From the IMG/VR virus record IMGVR_UViG_3300035698_020096, positions 1 through 64,000 of that record: 64,000 nucleotides of DNA; one strand, given 5' to 3'. Below the pieces are notes generated by a model. The model saw only the letters and a program-made list of their open reading frames with translations. It made no database searches and had not been told where the DNA came from. Both the position numbers and the translations under genes were made by a program. Origin of the DNA: a virus. Shown here piece by piece: positions 1 through 7,353 of this stretch (its first letter is position 1; every line of letters starts with the position of its first letter).

Positions 1-77
1 CTATTAAAATTCTATATTTCTAGTATTAACTAATAAAGATTTATTACTCTACTTTATAACTAGTAATATTTACCTAC

Positions 78-125
78 ATGTTTATAAGAAAGAAATAAGA
101 AATGTTTATAAGAAAGAAATAAGAA
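78..125. repeat. Tandem direct repeat, two copies of 24 bp
   Basis: A 24-bp unit beginning ATGTTTATAAGAAAG is present twice head to tail with no mismatch. It lies in the AT-rich first 244 bases, which hold no convincing gene. The 13-mer TAGTAATATTTAC also occurs twice in this stretch, near 61 and 178. Function is unknown; replication slippage or a regulatory repeat are both possible. Confidence 0.8.
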
Positions 126-244
126 ATCTCCTTATTTAAACTCTTGATGTACAGGGGGGATTTTCAACTCCCGCTATTAGTAATATTTACTTCATTGAAA
201 TAAAAATATTACATGAGATATTTCTTGAAATATGAAGTTCAGCC

Positions 245-559
245 CTAGCTCCATTCTTGTTCTTCATATTCCTCTTCTTTAATAAGTTCTTTCATAGACT
301 TAGCTTTATCATTAATTAAAGAATAAGCCTTGCCTCTACTTTTACTTTCAGCCACTAGATATACCACAGCGTCAACTTCTTTGAGATAGGTTTTATCTAC
401 AATAGTTTTATTTCCACTAGGACTAAGGAACTTTTCATAGACTTGATTTTCCTTATTAAGGTTTAGGCCTATTTCCCAGTAAGCGGCATCAGGTAAAGGC
501 AAAGTGAAGGATTTATCTTCTTTAGTATTTAACTTATCAGTATTGTTACAAATATTCAT
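245..559 (-). CDS. Hypothetical protein, 104 aa
   Basis: A short, charged, soluble-looking protein that I do not recognise. It has no signal peptide or membrane segment and ends in a very acidic tail (KEEEYEEQEWS). It is the most downstream gene of the leftward cluster, which also holds the small membrane peptide, the 165-aa protein and the split radical SAM-CYTH gene. No clear SD precedes the ATG. The composition looks like that of the neighbouring phage genes. The function cannot be inferred. Confidence 0.55.
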   Translation of the reverse strand: MNICNNTDKLNTKEDKSFTLPLPDAAYWEIGLNLNKENQVYEKFLSPSGNKTIVDKTYLKEVDAVVYLVAESKSRGKAYSLINDKAKSMKELIKEEEYEEQEWS

Positions 560-603
560 ATGCTTTTACAAAGAGATTAATTAGATAGCAAAGGCATTCT
601 TTA

Positions 604-711
604 TTAAACGGAGGGTTCACTAATAACAAAGGCTACATAGATTAATAGAATCATAGTGATTAAACCTAAGAGCATAATAAGCGACATCCAATTCTTTTCA
701 TTTGAATTCAT
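604..711 (-). CDS. Single-pass membrane peptide, 35 aa
   Basis: A very short ORF encoding MNSNEKNW, then one long hydrophobic helix (about residues 9-30, rich in Leu/Ile/Met/Val), then a short tail SEPSV. The start is supported by AAAGGA about nine bases upstream on the coding strand, one of the few good SD-like sites in this region. That site lies at the edge of a 17-bp tandem repeat whose units each carry AAAGGA. A charged N-terminus followed by one helix fits a small inner-membrane phage peptide such as a holin or antiholin accessory or a superinfection factor. No specific family is recognised. Confidence 0.6.
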   Translation of the reverse strand: MNSNEKNWMSLIMLLGLITMILLIYVAFVISEPSV

Positions 712-719
712 TTCATTTA

Positions 720-787
720 TTCCTTTATTTAATATATTCCTTTATTTAATATATTCCTTTATTTAATATATTCCTTTATTTAATATA
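720..787. repeat. Tandem repeat, four copies of 17 bp
   Basis: Four perfect head-to-tail copies of TTCCTTTATTTAATATA. On the minus strand each unit reads TATATTAAATAAAGGAA, which contains an SD-like AAAGGA and a TATA-like stretch. The array sits directly upstream of the 35-aa membrane peptide gene, so copy number could affect its expression by slippage. That is inference; only the repeat itself is observed. Confidence 0.85.
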
Positions 788-865
788 TTAGACATCTTGA
801 GTAATTAAGAAAGAAGAACTTCTAATAAGGGTTAGAGAGCTTTCCACGTTAATTACTGAAGAGGT

Positions 866-1363
866 TTATTGCTTGTGTTGTTTATTTAACCAATTACTAA
901 TCTTCAAATAGTAACTATACCTAACTACTGTATAAAGAGACCTAATAGTAGATACCTCAGCAAAACCCCTTGTACTTACACTCATTACATATAGAACTCT
1001 AAATATATCTTCAGTAACATCAGGAATATATTTCTTAAGTTCCTGAAACATATCCTTATAAAGACTTGCCCTATCTTTAATTAGTTTAGATTTAATATCG
1101 GTGTATAGTTCTACATCAATAGAAGATAGAGGAATAGTATCTCCACATATCAAAGCATTTCTAATAATAGATTCAATATTAACCCTACTTATATTCTCTA
1201 ATTCCTTCTCGGGATTCTCTTTATTACAAAGATAGGAAGCCAACCATTCCTCACTTTTAGTCTTAGGGGGAAGTCTTAGCATTAACTGATGGCATTCTTC
1301 AATAGTAATATTAGTAATATTAGATTTAGATATTTTCATATTTTCTATATAGTAAATAAACAT
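866..1363 (-). CDS. Hypothetical protein, up to 165 aa
   Basis: A mostly helical, soluble-looking protein with no recognised motif. Two starts are possible. The first ATG lies inside one arm of a 14-bp perfect inverted repeat; the second, 24 bases downstream (MKISKSN), lies outside it and may be the real one. Neither has a clear SD. The gene follows the split radical SAM-CYTH gene in the same direction across a 63-bp gap. Function is not inferred. Confidence 0.55.
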   Translation of the reverse strand: MFIYYIENMKISKSNITNITIEECHQLMLRLPPKTKSEEWLASYLCNKENPEKELENISRVNIESIIRNALICGDTIPLSSIDVELYTDIKSKLIKDRASLYKDMFQELKKYIPDVTEDIFRVLYVMSVSTRGFAEVSTIRSLYTVVRYSYYLKISNWLNKQHKQ

Positions 1364-1398
1364 CTTTCTTAATTAAATATAGTCAATTAAGAAAGATG
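1361..1398. terminator. 14-bp perfect inverted repeat, terminator-like
   Basis: Arms CATCTTTCTTAATT and AATTAAGAAAGATG are exact complements around a 10-base loop. The hairpin lies just downstream of the CYTH-encoding ORF on the minus strand and reaches into the first possible ATG of the next gene. It is AT-rich and followed by a weak U-run, so it may be an attenuator, an RNA-processing site or a modest terminator. The 12-mer AATTAAGAAAGA recurs near 801 and 29714. Confidence 0.5.
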
Positions 1399-1426
1399 TG
1401 CAATAAATCAAAGGAGAAAGTATTTT

Positions 1427-2368
1427 CTAGATACCCTTTAGATTCAGCTCAGTAATATCGAGTTCAATAGGTACGGGTTTAATACCATTCTCAATATAGT
1501 AGCCATAAGCCTTAGCTTGTTGATTAGGGTCTAGTCCAATCTTAGTAGCTACGAGTTTTGCAACAGGTCCTTCTATTTCGATAAAGTATTCTAGTTCAGA
1601 TACTTTATCGAGAGACAGTTCACAGTTACCTATATGACAAGAAGCTCGAAACTTCTCAATAGAGATAGAGGGACGAGCATTCTTATCAGCAAACTCAAGA
1701 GCTTCAGTTAGACTAGATAGTTCAACTGTTTGTTCACGAAACATTTCCGTATCAGAACCCCGTCCTTTAATATCAAAGGTTAGAACGCCTCCTCGGTCCT
1801 TAATACGAAAGTATGTATTTTCTGTATTATTGAATACATACACACGGTCCATTTGATACTGATAACTCTGTTGAAGACCTAGGATAGAACCAATAGAAGA
1901 AAATGCTGGCTGAGAGATACACCAGCGGTACTCAACTTCTTCCACTGAACTAAGAAGGAATGTAAGTTCTTCAGTAGACTCTTTATCTACTACGGAACTC
2001 AAGTCAACAGATACCCCAGTAAGGTTCCGACGTAGATGTTTATTAGCATCAATGAAAAGACTATTACCTTCACAAGTACGAAGATACACAGTAGGCCCTT
2101 GGGAATGTGTCAGAGTTACTTTCTTATACTGACGTTTAGTTACAAAGTAACCTTCTTCATTAACTAGTAAGTGTTCTAGTTCAGCAATAGAAAGCTGGGG
2201 TTCAACTGTTAACTCATTAAACTTTAGTCCAGAACCCTGATACTTCTTAGAGAACTGGATTAATCCCAGGGCTTGTTCTTTACTCCGTAAAATAGAAGAG
2301 AAGATAAGTTTAGAGTAATCCGGTAGTTGTTCAAGCACATCTTGAATCTTAATGAAATCAAGTTTCAT
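1427..2368 (-). CDS. C-terminal part of a split radical SAM-CYTH protein
   Basis: The 313-aa product from the ATG has two parts. Its N-terminal ~65 residues read as the missing second half of a radical SAM barrel: helices followed by LKFNEL, resembling the LRFIEL strand of MoaA-type enzymes. Its C-terminal ~140 residues look like a CYTH triphosphate-binding domain (YFRIKDRGG, then FDIKGRG, REQTVEL, SIEKFRA, and near the end LEYFIEIEG). CYTH proteins act on triphosphates or as class IV adenylyl cyclases. The reading frame is open upstream to a TTG but that overlaps the preceding ORF. I chose the ATG that overlaps a stop in TAATG and has AGGAGG 14 bases upstream. Removing one copy of the adjacent 10-bp duplication joins it in frame to the upstream radical SAM ORF, giving about 440 residues. 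Confidence 0.7.
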   Translation of the reverse strand: MKLDFIKIQDVLEQLPDYSKLIFSSILRSKEQALGLIQFSKKYQGSGLKFNELTVEPQLSIAELEHLLVNEEGYFVTKRQYKKVTLTHSQGPTVYLRTCEGNSLFIDANKHLRRNLTGVSVDLSSVVDKESTEELTFLLSSVEEVEYRWCISQPAFSSIGSILGLQQSYQYQMDRVYVFNNTENTYFRIKDRGGVLTFDIKGRGSDTEMFREQTVELSSLTEALEFADKNARPSISIEKFRASCHIGNCELSLDKVSELEYFIEIEGPVAKLVATKIGLDPNQQAKAYGYYIENGIKPVPIELDITELNLKGI

Positions 2369-2380
2369 TAATTCTTCATA

Positions 2381-2400
2381 TTCCTCCTTATTCCTCCTTA
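2381..2400. repeat. 10-bp tandem duplication that breaks a reading frame
   Basis: TTCCTCCTTA occurs twice in a row; on the coding minus strand this is TAAGGAGGAA twice. The second copy supplies the TAA that stops the radical SAM ORF and also an AGGAGG SD for restart. With one copy the codons read through as S-S-N-K-E-E-Y-E-E-L-M-K-L, joining the two ORFs without a gap. Confidence 0.9.
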
Positions 2401-2759
2401 TTAGAGGATTCAATATGAAGTTTAACTTCGTCCACAAGAGGATATACTGCAACAAGTTTATCTCCTACAGAACCATTCGTATTAAGGGAGATACTACAGT
2501 TAAGATTCTCTCGAATAATCTTAATAATGTTCTGTAAGTAGGGGTGAAGCAGAGGTTCTCCTCCTGATAGAATAATCTCTCCTACATTAAGGAGAGAGAT
2601 TTGAGTTATGAACTTCTCAATCCATTCAAGGCTCATTACACTACCTGAGATATCCTGTCCTTCGTTATGACAACCTTTACATTTAGCATTACAGGTATCA
2701 ACGAGTAACAGACGGATTTGTTCTACATCTACTTGATTACGAACTACTTGAGTATTCAT
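2388..2759 (-). CDS. N-terminal part of a split radical SAM protein
   Basis: This 123-aa ORF starts like a radical SAM enzyme. C23, C27 and C30 form the CxxxCxxC [4Fe-4S] motif (CNAKCKGC), SGGEPLLHP at 65-73 is the SAM-contacting GGEP motif, and LNTNGS is the next core strand. It stops right after VDEVKLHIES, half way through the barrel, and is too short to be a complete member. The following minus-strand ORF continues the fold in another frame after a 10-bp tandem duplication. The two halves may be a recently broken gene, a phase-variable gene or two coupled polypeptides. The substrate is unknown; the CYTH partner hints at a nucleotide or triphosphate ligand. Confidence 0.75.
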   Translation of the reverse strand: MNTQVVRNQVDVEQIRLLLVDTCNAKCKGCHNEGQDISGSVMSLEWIEKFITQISLLNVGEIILSGGEPLLHPYLQNIIKIIRENLNCSISLNTNGSVGDKLVAVYPLVDEVKLHIESSNKEE

Positions 2760-2833
2760 TGGATTCTCCTGATTTACTGATGAACTTAATTAGATGAAAA
2801 AAGCGACGCCACTAAAACATATTGGTTATATTA

Positions 2834-2857
2834 GATATTAGGTCCAGCCCTAATATC
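2834..2857. promoter_or_regulatory. 9-bp inverted repeat in a divergent intergenic region
   Basis: GATATTAGG and CCTAATATC are exact complements around a 6-base loop. They lie between the divergent radical SAM gene and the rightward hypothetical gene, a gap of about 120 bases. The position suits an operator or a leader hairpin controlling one or both directions. AAAACATAT occurs on both sides of it. No confident promoter elements can be assigned by eye. Confidence 0.45.
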
Positions 2858-2879
2858 AAAACATATAATTAAATTCATT

Positions 2880-3590
2880 ATGTTCACTCCTAAAATAAAA
2901 GCATTTGTAATTGAAGATAGATTAAAAGGAAATATTCCTTCACCTTCTGAAGTTAATTATTTCTCTAGTACTGAGACTGAGGATAAATGTGCTCGATGTA
3001 TATTCTTTAGTTCTCATACATCCCAATGCTCCCTATTAGAAATGGAGGTGTTACCCGAAGCCACTTGTGATGTATTCCTAGAGACTAATAAACATGATGC
3101 TGTTACCTGGATAAAAGACAATCTAAGTCATACTATTAATCCAGATAATGGATTCCCTATTCTCACGGCTTTATATGGCAGCGATGACTTTGGGCGGGAA
3201 GATGTAGATGCCAGTAAAGAAGAAGAAGAAGAAGAAATGGGTATAACTCCATTTGAGTATGCCTTCTCTGACGATGTTAGTTATCATATTCCCATTTGTA
3301 GATTAAGTCAAGAAGAGAAAGAAAGGTTTAGTCTTACAGTGGAAACTTTAATAGGAGTGCATATTCCTTTACCTCAATTAGTAATAGACGAGAAGGAATC
3401 TAAACAATTAGAAACCGTATATGTAAAAGAAGATGTAGTATTTACACCTATTCCCAAAGATTGGAACATTAATATAAAAGAGTTTAAATATTCTTTACTT
3501 AAAGGAGATAAACTACACTTATCTCAATCACCAGACGGTAATTATCCTACTATAGCCTGGGAACTAAAGGAAGAAGTTAAATCCAGTTAA
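2880..3590 (+). CDS. Hypothetical protein with a four-cysteine motif, 236 aa
   Basis: First gene of the rightward cluster. C37, C40, C50 and C63 form CxxC-x9-C-x12-C (DKCARCIFF, SQC, ATCDVF), a pattern seen in small metal- or Fe-S-binding phage proteins. A run of glutamates (about residues 113-119, encoded by GAA repeats) divides it from a C-terminal domain containing two predicted beta-rich blocks. No enzyme motif was recognised. It is followed after 19 bases by the next gene, suggesting one operon that ends at the terminator after the 57-aa gene. Confidence 0.65.
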   Translation: MFTPKIKAFVIEDRLKGNIPSPSEVNYFSSTETEDKCARCIFFSSHTSQCSLLEMEVLPEATCDVFLETNKHDAVTWIKDNLSHTINPDNGFPILTALYGSDDFGREDVDASKEEEEEEMGITPFEYAFSDDVSYHIPICRLSQEEKERFSLTVETLIGVHIPLPQLVIDEKESKQLETVYVKEDVVFTPIPKDWNINIKEFKYSLLKGDKLHLSQSPDGNYPTIAWELKEEVKSS

Positions 3591-3609
3591 TTAAAATCTA
3601 ACTAATTAC

Positions 3610-4116
3610 ATGATTACTCTTATTGGATTTCATACGAATTGGGAGCTTAAAGTCTATGGAGTATTTACAGATTCAACCTTTAATTATCCTCATTTAGAAT
3701 TAAATAATGGTGTATTAAATATGGAGTTAATAAAAGAAAGATTGAAAGTTAGAGATAAACTCAATCCTTTCTACTACACCTCTCCATATTTAATAGCGAA
3801 GGTAGAAACTGAGGAGTCTATTCAATTATTCAAAGTAAGTACAGAGTTAGAGATTAGAGTCACTTATATACTTTCTACAGAAGCCCCTAAGACCATTGAT
3901 GCTATAAGCCCTATCTCTAGTTTTATATCAATAGAAAAAGATAGATTAGATTTGAACCAGAGAATATTTACATCTATTAAGGAGTTATTAAGACCGCCTA
4001 CATTAATACTTCATAATGGTAATATTCTAGGATATAACAATGGGGAATATTTCCCATTAGATAAAGAAGATAAAGAAGATAAAGAGGAAATAACTTATGA
4101 TTTTATATCGAGCTAA
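3610..4116 (+). CDS. Hypothetical protein, 168 aa
   Basis: A soluble-looking alpha/beta protein with an acidic KEDKEDKEE repeat near the C-terminus, encoded by tandem GATAAAGAA units. No known motif is visible. It is tightly linked to the genes on either side: a 19-base gap upstream and a 20-base overlap with the 57-aa gene downstream. Function is unknown. Confidence 0.6.
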   Translation: MITLIGFHTNWELKVYGVFTDSTFNYPHLELNNGVLNMELIKERLKVRDKLNPFYYTSPYLIAKVETEESIQLFKVSTELEIRVTYILSTEAPKTIDAISPISSFISIEKDRLDLNQRIFTSIKELLRPPTLILHNGNILGYNNGEYFPLDKEDKEDKEEITYDFISS

Positions 4117-4270
4117 TTTACCAGCAGGGACTACATATAATGCAGGTATGAATTATCGACCTAATCCAGCAGGAGCCAATGTTGCTAACCCTATTCCAAT
4201 TAGGAAACCTTCGGGGGCTAATACATTAGGTAGAGCAACCGCTAGTATGCGAACTTACACTTTCGGTTAA
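4097..4270 (+). CDS. Small hypothetical protein, 57 aa
   Basis: A short ORF in a different frame that starts inside the end of the preceding gene and ends just before a strong terminator. The protein is basic and rich in Ala, Asn, Pro and Gly (LPAGTTYNAGMNYRP near the start, ATASMRTYTFG at the end). The even composition after the overlap, and the terminator immediately behind its stop, support it as a real gene. No family is recognised. Confidence 0.6.
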   Translation: MILYRANLPAGTTYNAGMNYRPNPAGANVANPIPIRKPSGANTLGRATASMRTYTFG

Positions 4271-4274
4271 TATA

Positions 4275-4306
4275 AAGGAGGGGAAAATTCCCCTCCTTAT
4301 GTGTTT
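4275..4306 (+). terminator. Intrinsic terminator
   Basis: Perfect 11-bp G/C-rich stem AAGGAGGGGAA / TTCCCCTCCTT with a tight loop, followed by a T-rich stretch (GTGTTTTTA). It starts four bases after the stop of the 57-aa gene and separates that operon from the PAAR-containing one. Confidence 0.85.
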
Positions 4307-4320
4307 TTAATACAATACTA

Positions 4321-4614
4321 ATGAAACTGATAAAGAATATATTTAAGCTATATAAACTATTGAATCTAATTGAGTTCAGTAAAGAAGGGGACTTATTAAT
4401 CAAGTCTAAAGGGTCCTTGTTATTAGAAGGAGATTACATAGTTTTAAGTACAGAAAGAAAGAGTAGAGAACAATTAAAAGACATAAAGAGTAGAGAGCAA
4501 TCAGAAGAGATAAATATATATGGCAATACCCAAGATGGTGTTATGCATAGGACATCGAGTCCTCCGATTAATACCCCCTCCACCTACTCCAGGAGTAGCA
4601 CTTACCGGATGTAA
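4321..4614 (+). CDS. Hypothetical protein upstream of PAAR, 97 aa
   Basis: The first ~65 residues look like a real protein: a basic helix, then a beta-like segment LLIKSKGSLLLEGDYIVLS, then two KSREQ repeats. The last ~30 residues overlap the start of the PAAR gene in another frame and are probably shadowed by it. There is no SD. It follows the upstream terminator closely, so it may be the first gene of the PAAR-lysis operon. A truncated or frameshifted spike-associated protein is an alternative. Confidence 0.5.
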   Translation: MKLIKNIFKLYKLLNLIEFSKEGDLLIKSKGSLLLEGDYIVLSTERKSREQLKDIKSREQSEEINIYGNTQDGVMHRTSSPPINTPSTYSRSSTYRM

Positions 4615-4789
4615 CAAAATAGTAATTAATGGTAAGTTTGTATGTCAACTAGGTAGTAAGACTTATGCTGGTTCAGTACTATCAGTAAATAATAAAGTAT
4701 GGGCAAATAATAAACCTATGGCTACTGCTCCTGGTAAATGTAGTGAAGGTATATCTTTATTTGGAGACCCAAAGGTAATATTAGGATGA
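4520..4789 (+). CDS. PAAR-like spike-tip protein
   Basis: An 89-aa protein with the layout of PAAR-type tip proteins: a CxGH segment near the start (VLCIGH), a PPPPTPG turn, a VINGKFV beta-hairpin, a second VNNKVWANNKPMA hairpin, and a terminal glycine-rich FGDPKVILG. PAAR proteins form a sharp cone that caps the trimeric spike of contractile tails. Here the gene is about 36 kb from the spike gene. The canonical GD dipeptides are largely replaced, so the call is by repeat pattern. It overlaps the preceding ORF by 95 bases; an in-frame TAA just upstream fixes this ATG as the start. Confidence 0.65.
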   Translation: MAIPKMVLCIGHRVLRLIPPPPTPGVALTGCNKIVINGKFVCQLGSKTYAGSVLSVNNKVWANNKPMATAPGKCSEGISLFGDPKVILG

Positions 4790-4811
4790 AAGGTGTCTAA
4801 ATTAGATTTAT

Positions 4812-5843
4812 ATGAAAGAAGCATTTAATAAGTTAATTAATTACGTTAAGGGATTAGATGAGACTGCTCCTTTAGATGAGATAGTTCAAGGGGAGGTCCC
4901 ACCTATTCATAAAGGGTTTTCTACTTCTACAAAAGAGAAACATTATAAAGAGCTTGATGTTAAATGGGAATTAACTAGTAATACCATAGTAGGAGAAGAG
5001 ATATGGTCAAGAAGTTTCACTGAATTAATCTTTGAGACAGATGACAATGAGGATCCTGTATATGTAAAAGAAGTTACATTTGATGAGTATGACCCTGAAT
5101 TAAAGGGTACTGAGTTCTACAGAGTAAACCATCCTTTCTATGAAGATATATACAAAGGGACCAAGCCCTTCTTTAGATGGAATAGAGAACGGATGATATG
5201 GTATCAAGAAATATATTATTACAATAGGAAGGAAGATACAGTTAGGTGGGATAGACCCTTCAGTACATACAGTAACCCTGACTCATCTACTCATGACCTA
5301 TATGAAGAGTTGCCTTATGTATTCACAAAAACCCTTAGTTGCGGTAAAGCTCTAGGGGTAGTAATAAGGGCAGATGTTCCTTTTGATTTACAAGTAGGAG
5401 ATTCCTTATATATGAATATAACCGAATCCCCTAAGATAAGTCCATTAGGAGAGCCTCAAGTAACACTTACTTTTAAGAATGTAGGGAACCAATCTTTCAA
5501 CCAATATCAAACTTCCAGATATGAAGAAGAAATAAAGATAGTAGAAACATGGTATCAAGTATCACCTTCTGGAGATGATATATCTCCTAAATATATAGAG
5601 ATAGATATATATGGTACGGTTGAAGCTAAGGCAGGAAGGTCTTATCACCCTAAAGGAGAAGATGAGGAATACAGAGAAATACTTGTACATCCTCAGAATA
5701 CCCTTTATGAGGTTAGATTAAAACCTCCTGGTAAAGCTCACCAATTTAAGGATGACTTCTGGAACACTGAAGATATGAGCCGTACTAGTAAGAAGTATAA
5801 GAAATATAATCAAAGGAGATTTAAAGATCCAGCATGGCAGTAA
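4812..5843 (+). CDS. Hypothetical protein, 343 aa
   Basis: A soluble, aromatic-rich, beta-looking protein with no recognised catalytic motif. Many Tyr and Trp residues cluster in the middle (RMIWYQEIYYYNRKE) and the C-terminus is very basic (SRTSKKYKKYNQRRFK). It begins 22 bases after the PAAR gene and overlaps the next gene by 10 bases. The neighbourhood suggests an accessory tail or spike protein, but nothing in the sequence proves it. Confidence 0.6.
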   Translation: MKEAFNKLINYVKGLDETAPLDEIVQGEVPPIHKGFSTSTKEKHYKELDVKWELTSNTIVGEEIWSRSFTELIFETDDNEDPVYVKEVTFDEYDPELKGTEFYRVNHPFYEDIYKGTKPFFRWNRERMIWYQEIYYYNRKEDTVRWDRPFSTYSNPDSSTHDLYEELPYVFTKTLSCGKALGVVIRADVPFDLQVGDSLYMNITESPKISPLGEPQVTLTFKNVGNQSFNQYQTSRYEEEIKIVETWYQVSPSGDDISPKYIEIDIYGTVEAKAGRSYHPKGEDEEYREILVHPQNTLYEVRLKPPGKAHQFKDDFWNTEDMSRTSKKYKKYNQRRFKDPAWQ

Positions 5844-6121
5844 AAGTAGTAGATGGTAGTAAAAGAATAAGTTTCCATCTTTCATATGAAGAATCTCTTA
5901 CTACTCAATTAGCTATTAATAGAGATAAAACTTCTCTACGTCAAATAATAACGGAAGGTTTAACATTATATGAATTACCTAATCATTCATCTATCCGATT
6001 ATTCAGAGAGAGATTATTATCTAGGTTAAATAGTGATATAGGAATCTCTCGGGCATTCATAGTGGAGTTAAGATTACTATATTTATTACTAGGTCATTAT
6101 TTACAAAAGGTAGAAGATTAA
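5834..6121 (+). CDS. Hypothetical protein, 95 aa
   Basis: A small, mainly helical protein. Its ATG lies inside the last codons of the preceding gene (10-base overlap), which suggests translational coupling. No motif is recognised and no membrane segment is evident. Confidence 0.55.
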   Translation: MAVKVVDGSKRISFHLSYEESLTTQLAINRDKTSLRQIITEGLTLYELPNHSSIRLFRERLLSRLNSDIGISRAFIVELRLLYLLLGHYLQKVED

Positions 6122-6184
6122 TCAAACCAGTAATTATATAGTAAGTGGTTAAAATATAAAGATATTGAGATATGAATTTATATA

Positions 6185-6475
6185 ATGGATTTAAGTAATT
6201 ACTACGTGTGTTATGAGGTCACCGCGTTACCTCAAGTAATATATGCTCATTTGCATAGAGCAGATAATCTGCCTTCTATTGAAGACTTTCAAGTACCGTC
6301 GGGGTTAGATAATTTAGCCATAGAAGTTCGTATAGGTTTATATGATAATCAAGGCTTCCTACTTCAAATGTCTAGTCAATTGATTACTGCCTATAAGCCT
6401 ACATTACTAAAAGCATTAACAGTTATCCCAAATAGAATGATCCAGTCATTAATAAGTGAGTATTCTAATGATTAA
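6185..6475 (+). CDS. Hypothetical protein, 96 aa
   Basis: A small alpha/beta protein located immediately before the C39-like peptidase, whose ATG overlaps its end. No known motif. The location within the lysis cassette could make it an endolysin accessory or an inhibitor, but that is only inferred from position. Confidence 0.55.
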   Translation: MDLSNYYVCYEVTALPQVIYAHLHRADNLPSIEDFQVPSGLDNLAIEVRIGLYDNQGFLLQMSSQLITAYKPTLLKALTVIPNRMIQSLISEYSND

Positions 6476-7277
6476 TCTTATATATAAGAAGATAGTAGTA
6501 GAAAGAGATACAGTATTAAAACCTTCGACCAGAGAAGCAGTTGTAACTAGACCTGAGGATTTATACACTCTTAAAAAGGGTCAGTCTTTCGATTGTATCC
6601 GTATAGTGGAGCATCTTAATCATTATTGCTTGGACCTCCGTGAAGCGATTCAAGGTCATCAAAGATGGTATGCTTTCATGGGTCATTGCTATATAGAAGA
6701 ACCGAAACCCTCCGTTGCAACCCCCATAGCTAATAAAGAAGTACTAGTTAAAGGAGTACCTTTCTTTGCTCAATATGATAATAGATATAAACCTAACACT
6801 TCCTGCTTCCTAACAAGTGCAGCTATGATAATGGCCTATCATGGGATTAAGCCTTTACATAACGGAGTACAGTTAGAGGACGAGTTGTATCAATATGCTA
6901 TTAAAGGGGGACTTAATAGATTTGCCGGTGAACATGTAGCACAGGTAATTAAAGATTATGGACTTAATGCTACCTATAGTACTAAAAGGAGTTTCCAAGA
7001 TATTAAAGACCAGCTTAATAAAGGGAATCCTTGTACGTTAGGAGTATATAGTACATTTGCTGGACATATCATATGCATAATTGGTTACGATGATACAAAG
7101 AAACACTTTATATGTCATGACCCCTGGGGGCGTTGGTTGGGTACTAGAGGAGATTATGATTTCAATCATAGTGGAGAAATGGTTTACTATTCCTATTCTG
7201 ATTTAGGTAGAGAAGCTAGTCCAGAAAGTCCTAATAACCCTTCTGATTGCTGGTCTACATTTATAAGTAAGAAATAG
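6468..7277 (+). CDS. C39-like cysteine peptidase, probable endolysin
   Basis: Residues 1-78 look like an SH3-type beta domain. From about residue 95 the sequence matches the peptidase C39_2 pattern: VPFFAQYDNRY, then C113 in TSCFLTSAAMIMAYHGI, H200 in FAGHIICIIGYDD, and D218 in HDPWG, the expected Cys-His-Asp triad. Such peptidases cleave peptide bonds, in phages usually in wall cross-links. The gene is directly followed by a holin candidate, which supports an endolysin role. A GTG start 12 bases upstream is possible; I chose the ATG that overlaps the previous stop. Confidence 0.75.
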   Translation: MINLIYKKIVVERDTVLKPSTREAVVTRPEDLYTLKKGQSFDCIRIVEHLNHYCLDLREAIQGHQRWYAFMGHCYIEEPKPSVATPIANKEVLVKGVPFFAQYDNRYKPNTSCFLTSAAMIMAYHGIKPLHNGVQLEDELYQYAIKGGLNRFAGEHVAQVIKDYGLNATYSTKRSFQDIKDQLNKGNPCTLGVYSTFAGHIICIIGYDDTKKHFICHDPWGRWLGTRGDYDFNHSGEMVYYSYSDLGREASPESPNNPSDCWSTFISKK

Positions 7278-7311
7278 TTAGCCTTATCCTCTTATTGAGA
7301 ACTATTTCTTA
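7268..7311 (+). terminator. 12-bp perfect inverted repeat after the peptidase gene
   Basis: TAAGAAATAGTT pairs exactly with AACTATTTCTTA across a 20-base loop, and the left arm includes the end of the peptidase gene. It is AT-rich with a short U-rich tail. It may be a weak terminator or an mRNA-stabilising 3' hairpin that sets the ratio of peptidase to holin. Confidence 0.45.
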
Positions 7312-7353
7312 TTTAACAGTTGGTTGAATTAATGAAGATATTGAATGTGAAAC

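Noticed and set aside
78-125. Repeats near the left edge as a CRISPR array
   Set aside because: Two adjacent copies without spacers; a simple tandem duplication.
2352-2537. 61-aa plus-strand ORF over the radical SAM/CYTH junction
   Set aside because: It lies opposite the real minus-strand codons and reads as an unnatural sequence; a shadow.
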